From Chondrilla cf. caribensis (Eukaryota > Porifera > Demospongiae > Chondrillida > Chondrillidae), in assembly GCA_964020155.1 (NCBI GenBank), contig OZ026568.1:1504540-1568539 (forward strand): a DNA stretch of 64,000 nucleotides, in the 5' to 3' direction. The position numbers and the translations under genes are program-made. The notes under the pieces were generated by a model that was given only the letters and a program-made list of their open reading frames with translations, did not search any database and was not told the origin of the DNA. This document shows positions 1 through 10,700 of this stretch, piece by piece; within the stretch, counting starts at the first letter, position 1, and each line of letters begins with the position of its first letter.

Positions 1-2154
1 TGTACTGGCTGTGAACACTAGCTACCTCTCCAGTGTAGTCCAGTATGACAGTGTTATGGGTGATGTTACCTGTTCTGTACTTCACATCTCCAGCTCCTAC
101 TGCCCCTCGACTACTGAGAGTAGTAGACTCTTCATCATGTCAGTTGGACTGGCTGCCTCCTGCTCAACCCAATGGTGCTGTGACGTACACTGTACAGTAC
201 CAGACAAGTGGGAGCTTCATGGACTCGACCACTGGTCTCACCACCACTCACCACTCAGCAGTTAATCTACCATCTGGTACTAGTGTGACAGTGAGGGTGC
301 AGGCAGTCAACACTGCTGGGACAAGTACCAGCAATGCTATTGTATTGCAAGGTCTGTATGTCATTGTGTAACATGATTGCATCTTTACCATATTATCATT
401 GCAAGCTCTTATGTTTTTTTCTGTTTATTATGATTACCTCATGAATGCAAGGGTAGTAGATTTTTAAATTATTCCAAATATATTTGCAACTCTATGAAAG
501 TGTTCAAATACTGATTTAGTTGGTGCATGTGTTCTATAATTTTAAGGACAAGATTTATCCCTTAGATGTCCTACACGAGCATTTTGTCCTACTCATTCCC
601 AGTTCTTGTTCTGCCTCAACTGGTATCCCCCATGGCTGTACTGACCCCACCAAACACCATCGCTACAAAGTGTATCCTAGTAACTTGCCATCTTCTTCTT
701 GTCTTAGATCCTCGACCAGTGTCCCCCATGGCTGTACTGACCTCACCAAACACCATCACTGTATCCTGGAGTGCTCCTACTGGTATGACATGTCCTCCAA
801 TAGATGACTACACCGTGGTGTACAATAATGGAACTGGCAACATGACAGTCTCTTCTTCTACCTCACCACGGATGCTACCAAACCTACAACATGGCACTAC
901 ATACTCCTTGTTTATGGCTGCTCGTAGTGAGGGAGTTCCTGGAGTGTCAGTAGCTACAAATCCTCCGAATATCACTACATTGTTGGCAGGTATGCATATG
1001 TGGACTGTGGTACTGTAAGTAGGTATGTATGTGGACTGTGGTACTGTATGTAGGTATGTATGTGGACTGTGGTACTGTATGTAGGTATGTATGCGGACTG
1101 TGGTACTATATGTAGATATGTATGTGGAGTGTGGTACTATATGTAGGTATGTATGTGGACTGTGGTACTATATGTAGGTATGTATGTGGAGTGTGGTACT
1201 ATGTGTAGGTGTTTGCTGTGTTCCTGGACTGGACTGATCTATAATCAGTACTATATTCAGTACCACTTGCATAGGCTGTATGTACATTGTATATGTGTGT
1301 ATAAATAACTCAATTCTCTGGTCCATACAGTTTCTGTACTAATTATATTCATGGTCTGGGTGCCTAGTTTAGCATCACGGCTGAAGGTTTCCTTGGGGAT
1401 ATGTATGATCATGACCATTCTGAGTTTTTGCTAGTTGGGAACATGTACATACACAGTAGAAAGGTTTCTTTTCATTTGAGTCTTTTGTCCTACAGCTCCA
1501 GTCTTTGGCACACCCTTGACAAACTCCACATCTGTTCAGTTGACCTGGAGTCCAGTAACCCCTGGATCAGTCCAGTCTTACAGGCTAACCATCACTGGGG
1601 GAGGAACACAGCAAACAGCTACTGTGCTTGTCCCTGGTGGAGATCATGTGTTCAGTGGTCTCACACCATTCACTGAGTACACTGTTACCATAGCAGCAGT
1701 GGACCCCATGAATAGAGAGGGGGTGATGACCACCAGGACAGTGACTACAGCCAAGCCAGGTGTGAATGAATGAAGAGTATGTGTAGTTTCTTCAGTAAAT
1801 GTCACTCCCCACCCTCTATGATTACAGTCACTTGGTCTACAGTTGATGAATGTAGGTAGATATAAGCAGGTATAAAGTGATCATTGAATGATTGATTTTG
1901 TAAAATCTCTTCAGACTATGCCACAATGATGTTAACTTTAGTACAAGGTTTGTTTCATATTTCTGAAACCACCAGCCAAAGTGCCTGGGGTGTGCAGCAA
2001 TGTTGAGTAAGCAGCTTAGATTAAATGTCAGGGAAAACTTGAACTATATCTTTGTATATATTCGTGGACTCGGTATTGGTGGACATTCACTACCAATTGA
2101 CCTGGTGACCCCAAATATTGTGGACAGTGAGCATGTATACCTTTATTACCTACG

Positions 2155-2226
<72 letters not shown>

Positions 2227-2348
2227 CAGTGTGTGTGTGTGTTCGTGTGTGTGCGGGCATGTGTGCAGTGTCTGTGTGTGCATGTGCTTGTGTGTTTGCG
2301 TGTGTGTTTGTGTGTGTGTGTGTGTGTGTTTGCGTGTGTGTTTGTGTG

Positions 2349-2409
<61 letters not shown>

Positions 2410-4820
2410 TCAAAAATAAAATTAAAAAAACTACATCATGTTTTATTTTTAAGTCTGAGGAGTGACTTGTTCATCTTAGAGTGTTTTGTTTGAACAGTTC
2501 TACAAACAGTAGCTGTTGTCAACACACCACAAGCTGTGACCAGTACAAGTGTAATGGTTTCATGGTCACCAGCTGACAATCCTGACAATGGTACAGTCAC
2601 AGGATATCAACTGACTGTAGTGATTCTAGGAGCAACTGACAATACTACCAACTCTAGATTCAGTGTTGATGGAGGGTCTACCACAACTGCCACTTTGACT
2701 TCTTTAGGTAAGTAAGTAAAAGTACAGTGTTAATTTATTGCACCCTAACAGTAGTCGAACCTTCAACATGGTGACCTAATGTGTGTTTTCATTCAGGCCG
2801 GCCGCCGGAGTCCGATTTCAAGTATATTTTAATAATTAGATGCATAACTTGAAAGTTTCCAATAGTATAAGTAGGTAGCTTGTCTGTTGGGTAAAAGGAT
2901 TTACTAGTAATTTACACTTATATTTTTGAATCAGTGGCAAATTGTATGTATTATTTATACCATGTACTTTGAATGTTGCAAATGGCCATGTCAGCCTTTT
3001 GTGTGTTTCATTTTAAATTAATATTTATACAGTATTTACATGCATATCTACTTATTTTGAGTGTGAGCGAGGTAAATGACTCCATTCTATTCATGGCATC
3101 TAGGTGTTGGGCGGGTCTGATAGAGGTCACCCACATTCTTAATTGCAAGAGACCAAACATCAAAATGCCTAAATTGAATTTGAAAGCTGATTGATGAGAA
3201 TGCTCTGCTTTGAATTATCCCATCTCTCCATCTCATTATCTCATCTCCCATCTCGTGAATGGGGGACATCCTGAGAGACTGAGCAGCAACTATCAACACC
3301 GGATAGTTCTCCTTGGCACACGATACAAGATGAAGCACTTTCTTCTTTATAACACCTGCCAACGGCTATCTCACTGGTAGTACACTAGTTTTCTAGAATG
3401 ATAATCATGGTTGGATTTGCTACGCAATGACTTGACAAGAATGAAATAAAAATATTAAGGAATAACAGGAATGAAAGAGTATATGATTCATTGATCCAAG
3501 GTCCATTTTCACAGACATTTAAAATATTTTTTGTCATCATTATAGGGCTACATATACTGTCTATAGTGAGGTTTCTGCACATAGTGCACAGTTTACGACT
3601 ATGTGCCTACATATTAGTCCAGTCTTTAGATTAACCCTTAAATATCAATTATATAATTTATTATAGAATATATACGTACATATTATAATATGTGCTATCT
3701 TGTGATTGTTATATAGTTCCTGGTGTACCACATGTGGTGGAGGTACGTGTGATTGGGAGTCTGAGTGAACTGGGACCTCCCAGAGCATCCAGTGTGTTCT
3801 TCTCACAGGAATCAGGTCAGGAGTTATCTGTAATAGTCCATTGTAGTCTACTGTAGTCCATTGTCATTGTAGTCAATTGTCACTCAATCATCACATTCTA
3901 ACACACACACAGATGCTGACCCAGATGTACAGGTGTCCAATTTGAATTATGATATAGACAGCAATAGGTTGTCATGGACACCCATAACTCTATTTGAAGC
4001 CCGTCATTTCTTCAACTACTCCATCATTGCTACCCCTAGCAGCAGCAGTACTCGGGAGAGACAGAATTCCTCTACAATGAATGTCCCATACTCAAATTGT
4101 GGTGATGTTTGCTCTGTTCAACTGACTTTGTCTCTCAACACCAACTATTTAGTGACAGTGGCAATCACCAGGAGCACAAATGTTGGGATCCCTGGTAATG
4201 ACGATCTCATGTTGTGTGACATTGTTTAATTATACTTCTATTTTTATTATTGTAATGCCTTTTTTTATAGTTGCTGTAATAACGAACTTTGGACCAACAA
4301 CTCCAAATAGTAATGTTAGTATGTGGCATATGTTGCACTAATGAAGGCACTCCACTATAGTTTGAACATAATATGTAATACATAATAAAGTGCACACATG
4401 TATCGTATGTATTTATTTTGTGGAAGCCCTTGTGCACACATCATCATACAGATGTATGAGCTACATATGCATGTGCACTCAACACATTCAAACATGAATA
4501 CTTTGCCTACCCAATAACCCACACATACTATACAATAATCATACATGAAAGTGTGCTATTTTCCACAGACTGAGTGCTCATGTGTGGCAACTGGTGTCAT
4601 CAGTGGAATAGTGACTGGAGTTGTAGTGGCTGTACTCACTGGTTCTGTGATGGCCATTTTGATGTATGTCATAGTCAAGCGTGTTAGGACTTCTACCCCT
4701 AAGACTCAGGAGGAAGTGATCTATGAAGAGCCATTTGCAACACACACCTGCGGAGAAGTAGATCATAAGAATATCGAGTTGTCACCAAATCCTGCTTATG
4801 TATCTATGGATGCCAATTGA
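1..4820 (+). CDS. Unit 1: 3' part of an Ig/FN3 type I receptor gene
   Basis: Partial gene cut by the window start. Visible exons: 94-351, 708-989, 1496-1759, 2498-2707, 3717-3815, 3913-4194, 4271-4314 and 4569-4820 (stop at 4818-4820). They encode five FN3 domains, a juxtamembrane segment, one membrane helix and a short cytoplasmic tail. Each boundary has AG/GT splice dinucleotides and the frame is open across all joins, with phase 1 introns except phase 0 before the last exon. Comparison with downstream units implies that the missing 5' part carries a signal peptide, two Ig domains and one FN3. Role: presumably a cell-surface recognition or adhesion receptor (inference from Ig/FN3 content). 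An odd feature is a truncated copy of an FN3 exon start at 601-668 upstream of the used exon. Confidence 0.85.
94..351 (+). CDS. Unit 1 exon: FN3-2 domain
   Basis: 258 nt, phase 1-1. The acceptor is ctccag and the donor follows caag. FN3 core residues are visible: LDWLPPAQPNG, TYTVQYQTSG and VTVRVQAVNTAG. It is nearly identical to the same exon in units 2, 3 (twice) and 4, including the upstream intron. Confidence 0.88.
601..668 (+). pseudogene. Truncated FN3-3a exon start in unit 1
   Basis: The sequence after a cccag acceptor reads like the first ~65 nt of the 3a-type FN3 exon of units 3 and 4 (VLPQ, VSPMAVLTPPNTIA). It then changes abruptly into the intron that precedes the 3b-type exon in units 2 and 3. 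No usable donor follows, so it looks like a deletion junction rather than an exon. Confidence 0.7.
708..989 (+). CDS. Unit 1 exon: FN3-3 domain (3b type)
   Basis: 282 nt, phase 1-1, acceptor gtcttag, donor g|gtatgc. FN3 signature: ITVSWSAPTG, DDYTVVYNNGTGN, TYSLFMAARSEG. The acceptor-side sequence (DPRPVSPM) marks it as the 3b variant. Confidence 0.88.
990..1208 (+). repeat. 31-bp minisatellite starting at a splice donor
   Basis: About seven tandem copies of a 31-33 bp unit (gtatgtatgtggactgtgg followed by tactgtatgtag). The first copy contains the authentic donor of the preceding FN3 exon, so each copy repeats a g|gtatgt-like donor. Units 2, 3 and 4 hold only one or two copies at the same place. 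Confidence 0.9.
1496..1759 (+). CDS. Unit 1 exon: FN3-4 domain
   Basis: 264 nt, phase 1-1, acceptor cctacag, donor g|gtgtga. FN3 core: VQLTWSPVTPG, YRLTITGGG, YTVTIAAVDPMNREG. Confidence 0.87.
2155..2407 (+). repeat. (TG)n microsatellite, interrupted
   Basis: About 250 bp of TG dinucleotides with interruptions, in the intron before the FN3-5 exon. Units 2 and 3 carry a TG tract at the homologous place; unit 4 lacks it. Open frames across it are repeat artefacts. Confidence 0.97.
2498..2707 (+). CDS. Unit 1 exon: FN3-5 first half
   Basis: 210 nt, phase 1-1. Encodes strands up to the middle of an FN3 fold (VMVSWSPADNP, GYQLTVVILG). The domain is completed by the exon at 3717-3815, so this FN3 is split by an intron. 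Confidence 0.83.
2708..3716 (+). other. Unit 1 intron inside FN3-5
   Basis: About 1 kb of AT-rich intron. I see no gene or clear mobile element. Weak similarity to the shorter intron of units 2-4 is visible near 2940-3070 and just before the acceptor. Confidence 0.6.
3717..3815 (+). CDS. Unit 1 exon: FN3-5 second half
   Basis: 99 nt, phase 1-1, acceptor atatag. Encodes the last strands of the split FN3: VPGVPHVVEVRVIGSLSELG, then a serine-rich end. Confidence 0.82.
3913..4194 (+). CDS. Unit 1 exon: FN3-6 domain
   Basis: 282 nt, phase 1-1, acceptor cacacacag, donor g|gtaatg. FN3-like: RLSWTPITLFEARHFFNYSI, and NYLVTVAITRSTN. A cysteine pair (NCGDVC) is conserved in units 1-3 and appears as KCGDFC in unit 4. 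Confidence 0.85.
4271..4314 (+). CDS. Unit 1 exon: juxtamembrane mini-exon
   Basis: 44 nt. Enters in phase 1 and leaves in phase 0 using donor gttagt, which is required to read the membrane exon in frame (VAVITNFGPTTPNSN). A second donor, gtatgt, lies 4 nt downstream and would shift the frame. Confidence 0.75.
4569..4820 (+). CDS. Unit 1 last exon: membrane helix and cytoplasmic tail
   Basis: 84 codons including stop. The membrane helix is encoded from 4593 (GVISGIVTGVVVAVLTG, then SVMAILMYVIV) and is followed by the stop-transfer KRVR. Tail tyrosines: VIYEEP (YxxP-like) and NPAYVSM (NPxY overlapping YxxM). These short-motif matches suggest PTB/SH2 docking (inference). Confidence 0.87.
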   Translation, partial: TECSCVATGVISGIVTGVVVAVLTGSVMAILMYVIVKRVRTSTPKTQEEVIYEEPFATHTCGEVDHKNIELSPNPAYVSMDAN

Positions 4821-4834
4821 TTTGTACAAACTTA

Positions 4835-4851
4835 AATAAAGCTGGAATAAA
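4835..4851 (+). promoter_or_regulatory. Polyadenylation signals, unit 1
   Basis: Two AATAAA hexamers at 4835-4840 and 4846-4851, just after the stop codon. Confidence 0.7.
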
Positions 4852-5009
4852 TCAATTTTGAATTATTGAGTTTATATAATTGGTAGTATTAATTTTATTT
4901 CTTATAATTTCTCATAGTTACTTTTTATAGTAATTATGAACTCTGTATATATTGGGTTAACATGAATGTATGAATCATATTCAATATTGATTAAGTATTA
5001 TTTCATAGG

Positions 5010-5145
5010 ATTGTTACTACTGGAGTTGTAGTGGCTGTACTCACTGGTTCTGTGATGGCCATTTTGATGTATGTCATAGTCAAGCATGTTGGGATTTCTA
5101 CCTCTAAGACTCCGGATCCTCAGAAAGAGGTCTATGAACAGTATA
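5010..5145 (+). pseudogene. Decayed second tail exon after unit 1
   Basis: Duplicate of the membrane/tail exon: ATTGVVVAVLTG, MAILMYVIVKHVG, then EVYEQYN. The ag|g preceding it does not give the right phase with the mini-exon donor, so it cannot replace the real last exon. It is most likely a relic of a deleted or duplicated gene end. Confidence 0.75.
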
Positions 5146-7660
5146 ATTATTATTATTTGAATTTTGAGTTTGGTAGTATTATTTATTTACTACTTTTTTC
5201 TTATAGCTACATACTTTGCTAAAATGATTCAGACTGAGTACAAAGTTGTTTGTATGAATATTACTTCTTATTGATATCTTAAAATGGAAAGGAAGTATCT
5301 ATTAATTGTTATTATTAAGTTTTATTAGGAACTGTATTATGTATATATTATACTAATTATACTGCCATACTTACTATTGATCATAATGGCAGGGATAATA
5401 AAAAAGATTGAAGGCATTCTACTTCTCTTAACCTGGATCAAAGATGTAATTTAGTTTGCTTTACTTAAAGGTACATTTTGTTTTCAATCCTATTCCTTGT
5501 ACCACCCGTTGAAGATTAAGTGACCTAGATCTATGTCACTTAATATTCAATGCTGTGCTGCAACAGATTGCAAGTGTCCACGAAATGGCTTCTTACACTA
5601 CATGTATCAAATATGAAGCTACATATGACCATAAAACGAGAATCAGGAAGTGTTTCAGACTATGTGAACAGCAGGTTAAATTACTTTAATTTTTTTATTA
5701 TGGGAAAAACACAAGGTCAATATAACCTTATATCAATTTACAGTGGACCCTCATTTATCCGGAGGCTCGGATTATCCGGACACCAAATTTCCAGGGATAG
5801 CTATTTGCCCATTAGCCATTTGGCCTTAGTGGTGAATAATAATAATAGGTACACGTACTTGAACGGTCAGCAAACAAGTAATTCGAGTTAAAAGGGGTCT
5901 TCCTTAGGTTCAGAAGAACCTTCGTTGAAGTTATTATGTTCGGCGAAGCTTCAACGCACGAGTTCCAGACCAATTTCTCATTCTCGGCGTTCGAAATCGG
6001 CCATCTTTTCTCGCGCAATATAAATTCATTGTTGCGATTACGCGTAGGAGCACGTCTTAGATGTATACGAGCGTTTCATTCCGGAAGTCGAAATGAGAAC
6101 AATAATATAGGGATCATGGAAAAAGTTCCAAACCATTTGTTATGTTTTACCTTATAGCCAACATGTAGCCAAATAATGAGATATTGACATATCACAATGC
6201 ATTCACTCCTGTTTCAGTTATCTGAACATTTCACATATCCGACCACCCCTTGGTCCCAAGGTGTTCGGATAAGTGAGGGTCCACTGTATATACCTTCTAA
6301 TAAAATGTATAGTAACTGTTAAGAAATTGCAAATAGACTAATAGTAAAACATATGAGTGTAAGGATCCAGCCCAACACATTACTGAATATGCAGTTGTGT
6401 TGTGTTGTTCTAGTGTCGTGTAATCTTCATGATTAATTCGATTATAATACTACTGTAACATTGGCATTTTGCATGCATTTTACATATATTGAGTATATTA
6501 TTAGTGTGTGTGTGTGTGTGTGTGTGTGTATGTCAGTTTTATGTTTGCTTTTGGACAGGGAAATCGGAAGCATGGCATGGTATTGAGAGGTACCACAGAT
6601 CAGCTGTTGAAAGACAGCCAAAGGTAAGGATACTGCCACCCATGTTCAAATGTGTGGCTATGCAAGACCATTACCCTATGTTGGGTGGGATTTTTTTCAA
6701 TAGTACACTAGTCTTCTAGACACACCCATACACACAAATATAAATACATGGCAGTATATGTATGTAACGTCCATCTTAACAACAGCTATATTCTACATTT
6801 CAAGGAAAAAGTAGTGAATTCAGTGTTTCCTGCTGGGATACAGAGGCGAATCTTATTTACCATGATAATATTGTCTTTGCACTATAAGATAGTAGTAATA
6901 AAGGACAATTTCAAAAATTGATTTGACTACAATCTAGCTATTCCTATCTATTCTTATATACATAATATTATGTAGCCCATAACCCCAGTTACATTTGGGA
7001 ATGGTCATTGTTTTCAGAAGTGTAGGAGAAAGGGCACTAAGTACCTTCTTGCAGCTAGGGGCACCATCAACCTCAACAATATTTAAGTCAGACCTAGCTT
7101 TAGATATGAACTAGTTTATGAAGCAATTGCTGTCCTGTGCATACTTTGTAAACCCATTCTGATCCAAGCACCACACTCAATGTATGAGAGAGAATAGGAG
7201 AAAAAATGCTAACCATCGTTTCGCATAGCTAATATTAATAGGACAGGAGGCGTGTCAACCTGATATTTTATTCAAACCTAGGTGTGGATGTAATATAACT
7301 TATGATACAGTTCTCACCCATGTATATGGCCCATAACTCTAGCTATATGCGGAGGTGCTCAAAACCCATCCTTGAAAGGCTGCATGTACTTGTTAGTGTC
7401 TATGGTTCTAAGGGACCAAATTCTGATCATAGCACCACAGACACAAACAAGTACACACAACTTCCCAAGAATGCGTTTAAACGTTTACTAACTTACTACA
7501 GGTGGGTACAATAATATTAACACTGGGTATTTTGACCCGGAGTCCTTGTTAGCATGGTTACACGCGGGATCCGTCTCAAGACTATGAATATAGTTAACAT
7601 TCCACCCACAGGTGGAAGGTTTGCTTCGGTGGTTCTTCTTCTTCGTTCGATGTTACAGTG
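5146..7660 (+). other. Intergenic region between units 1 and 2
   Basis: No recognised gene. It holds a MITE at 5741-6286 and a short TG repeat at 6505-6529. The rest aligns with the unit 4-5 interval (about 57000-58430), so it is part of the repeating unit. The last ~60 bp before exon 1 (box gaaggtttgcttcggtgg and following) is conserved in every unit and probably holds 5' UTR or promoter sequence. Confidence 0.6.
5741..6286. mobile_element. TA-flanked MITE (Tigger/pogo-like ends)
   Basis: 546 bp with inverted ends cagtggaccctcatttatcc and, on the other strand, cagtggaccctcacttatcc, flanked by TA on both sides. The unit 4-5 interval lacks it at the homologous place near 57515. Its interior (5843-6115, minus orientation) is a copy of the ~250-450 bp core also found at 18866-19060, 45200-45430 and 48290-48510. 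Confidence 0.88.
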
Positions 7661-7724
7661 ATGAAGCGTCTACTGAAACTTGAACTGACTCTAGTTTTAT
7701 TTGTGGTGGTATTCACCCTCACTG
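7661..7724 (+). CDS. Unit 2 exon 1: start codon and signal peptide
   Basis: 64 nt starting ATG, donor g|gtgagt. Encodes MKRLLKLELTLVLFVVVF then TLT: a basic n-region and hydrophobic core typical of a signal peptide. The start is supported by conservation in units 3, 4 and 5. Confidence 0.88.
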
Positions 7725-10700
7725 GTGAGTCAATTACGTCTATTCCGTCCCAAAACAGTGCACTTACTACGAACACTCCTTCAAAGGTTCAGTAATAGCT
7801 ATAATCGTTTCAATTTGTCAGTATTGAACAGCTTCGTTATCAGACGATACCATAATATACTGTGTTCCGACTGTGTATTCTGATTGTTTTTATGCACGTA
7901 CATTTGCTGTTATATAATAATAATAATAATATACATCACTGGTCGTAGCCAAAACGGCCCTTGACCTCAGCATGAAATGACAATATCAATCATGGCAGAC
8001 AATGTGCCAAGCTTGTGTGCGTGGAATAATAATAAGATAATAAAAGTTGTGGCATGAAACAATAGAACAATACAATACATACATACATACATATTACATA
8101 CATACATACATACAGATAAGCAACACCATTGACAGTACATCACATTGAACATCACTCAACACCACTGACAACACATAGCATACACTAAGTTAAATTAAAT
8201 TGGGGGGGACAGGTGGGCAAGTCTTAATTGCATGGCTTTATAAATAAAATAGGCAGTTTGATAGATGATTGTGTGGTTGTGACTAGACATGAGAAATATA
8301 AATTTGTCTTTTGAACACATGGAATTGAAATGGTAACAATGTCTAGAGGCAATTGTAAAGTACGCGGATCGCAAATGGGAATAGAAAGGACAATCAACCA
8401 GAAAGTGAATCTCATCCTCAATAGAATTAGTTGTACAAATCGGGCAAGTGCGTTCGTGTACAGGTTTTGGGGGCTTGCAGTGTCGCCCCATTTCAATCAT
8501 GAGCTTGTGATCAGATATGCGAAATTTGGTGTAAGCCTGTCTGATTTTAGGATTAGTGATAGTTGTAAGGTATTGCTCCTTGAACCGAGCATCAATCTTG
8601 AACAGTCTGTAAGCTCTCAACCTGTTCCCCCCGGACTGAGTAAGACCCCGGTCATTGTTGATAACAGATGATGTTCTCTGCAAGGATTGATCCCCAAGTT
8701 GCTGAAGGGCTGCTTCCAAACAAGGAAATGTCAGGTCTAAATTAAAACCAAGATCAGCAAACTTTTTCTTAACTCTGTGAAACCAAGAATTGTGACCTAA
8801 AAAACTCATTTGCTGAGATAATTCCAGTGCTTTCTGGATCAAAATTGGAGTGTCAGATGACATTATACGATATAAATAATTCAATACAAGTGATGAACAG
8901 TGATACGATATATTATGTATGCCACATTCAGCTAGAATAGCAACATTGGGGCTGGCGTGGGAGACTCGTAAGATAAATTTATAATATTTCATCAGAACAA
9001 TCTCTAGTGGAGCCAGATCATAAAGGCCCCAGATATCAGCACCATACAAGAGTATGGGCTTAATCAACGTAATAAATAGATGGTGAAGAACATTAAAATC
9101 AGTGATATTAAGTGAGATAATTTTAATTTGCAAATTGCTCAAAGATTTGAAAGATTTGGATTGAATTTTAGAAATGCATTCATTAAATTTACCGTTCCAA
9201 CTCAGCCAGATGCCTAGATATTTGAATTTACCAACAATTTGTAATTTTTGATTACCAATTGACCACTGATATTTGATAAATTTGGGGTTTTGACCAAACA
9301 CTAGTATTTTAGTTTTATCAGAATTGATGGCCAGATGCTTGTTTATGCAATACTGATGAAGAGAGTTTATTAGGTTTTGAAGGTGATTGGGATTCTCAGA
9401 GAACATAACTAAGTCATCAGCAAAAAGAAGACAAGAGGAAGGAAAATTTAGAGTGTGATCGTGATCAACTTCAAGAGTAGAGTGAACATATTGAGGGAGA
9501 TCATTGATGAAGAGTGAGAATAGCAGTGGGCTTAAATTGCACCCTTGTTTGACACCCTTGGATAGGGAGAAATAATTGGTCTGACCTTGTGACCCTAGGA
9601 CACATGAAGATGATTTGGAATAGTAAGATTTTAGAAGAGATAGGATTTCTGGGCTAATATTCATGGCAGACAATTTAGACCATAAGAGGGAGTGGGAGAC
9701 AGAATCAAATGCTTTTTTAAAGTCTACAAAGCAGCAATACAATTTTTTCTTTTTGAATATCTGGTGTTCAGCTAGTGAGTTCAGAATAAAGATTGCATCA
9801 GTTGTACGCTTGCCCTTTTGAAATCCAAATTGCTCTTTTGGGAGAACGTTCAAATCTTTTGCCCATTTCCTGATTCTATTGCCCAGGATTCTGGTAAACA
9901 GTTTACCAAAGCAACTGATCAGTGAGATACCACGATAATTTGAAGGGTCATCTTTATTACCAGATTTGTAAATTGGATGTATTATTGATGCAGCCCACGC
10001 AGAAGGATAGTCCCCACTTCTCAAAATGCGATTAAAAATAGACTTCATGGAAATTAACCATGGGAGTGGTAATGATTTAAGAACACCATTTGTAATCAAG
10101 TCAGGGCCTGGAGATTTGCCACCTTTTAACTCAGTAATTGCAGATTGGATTTCTTCGATACTAATTTCAGGTTCAACCGATTGGATAGGTGCGATTACAG
10201 AGGATAAATGTGATTCATCTGTCTGGGATGAAGCTGTATGCAAATTTCGAAAGTACTGCTCCCATTGAGAATTTGTAATGCTATTCCTATCAGTGTTATT
10301 ACTGGACCTAGATTTATTATTAATGAGCTTCCAGAATCCTTTAGGGTTTTCTTTCAATTTATTTAGGATGTCTCGGTTCCACTTTACAGAAGAAATACTC
10401 TTTTTCCTCTTAATTAATCGCTTCCAAGCAGATCTGCAATCATAGTAAGCCTCACGGAGGATGTCATTGGAGTGATTGTGTTTCCAGGCAGCTAATTTGG
10501 CTGAGACTTCTTTCTTTTTCTGGTGGCACTCATCATCGAACCAAGAGAATGGATATTTATTTTTGTGATTTTTATTATAATTGCTAATATCATGTGAAAT
10601 AGGAATTTTCTTTGCAAACCCAGACTTTATAGCAACCTGTAAAATTTTATGAGTGTAACAATTAACGATGTTATCAATAGGTGGAGTAATATTACCAAGA

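Noticed and set aside
2000..2493. Open frames of 86-139 codons across the TG repeat, both strands
   Set aside because: They are pure Val-Cys or Thr-His repeats from the microsatellite, not proteins.
8330..8671. Plus-strand frames inside the LINE
   Set aside because: Shadows of the minus-strand ORF2, which has reverse transcriptase motifs.
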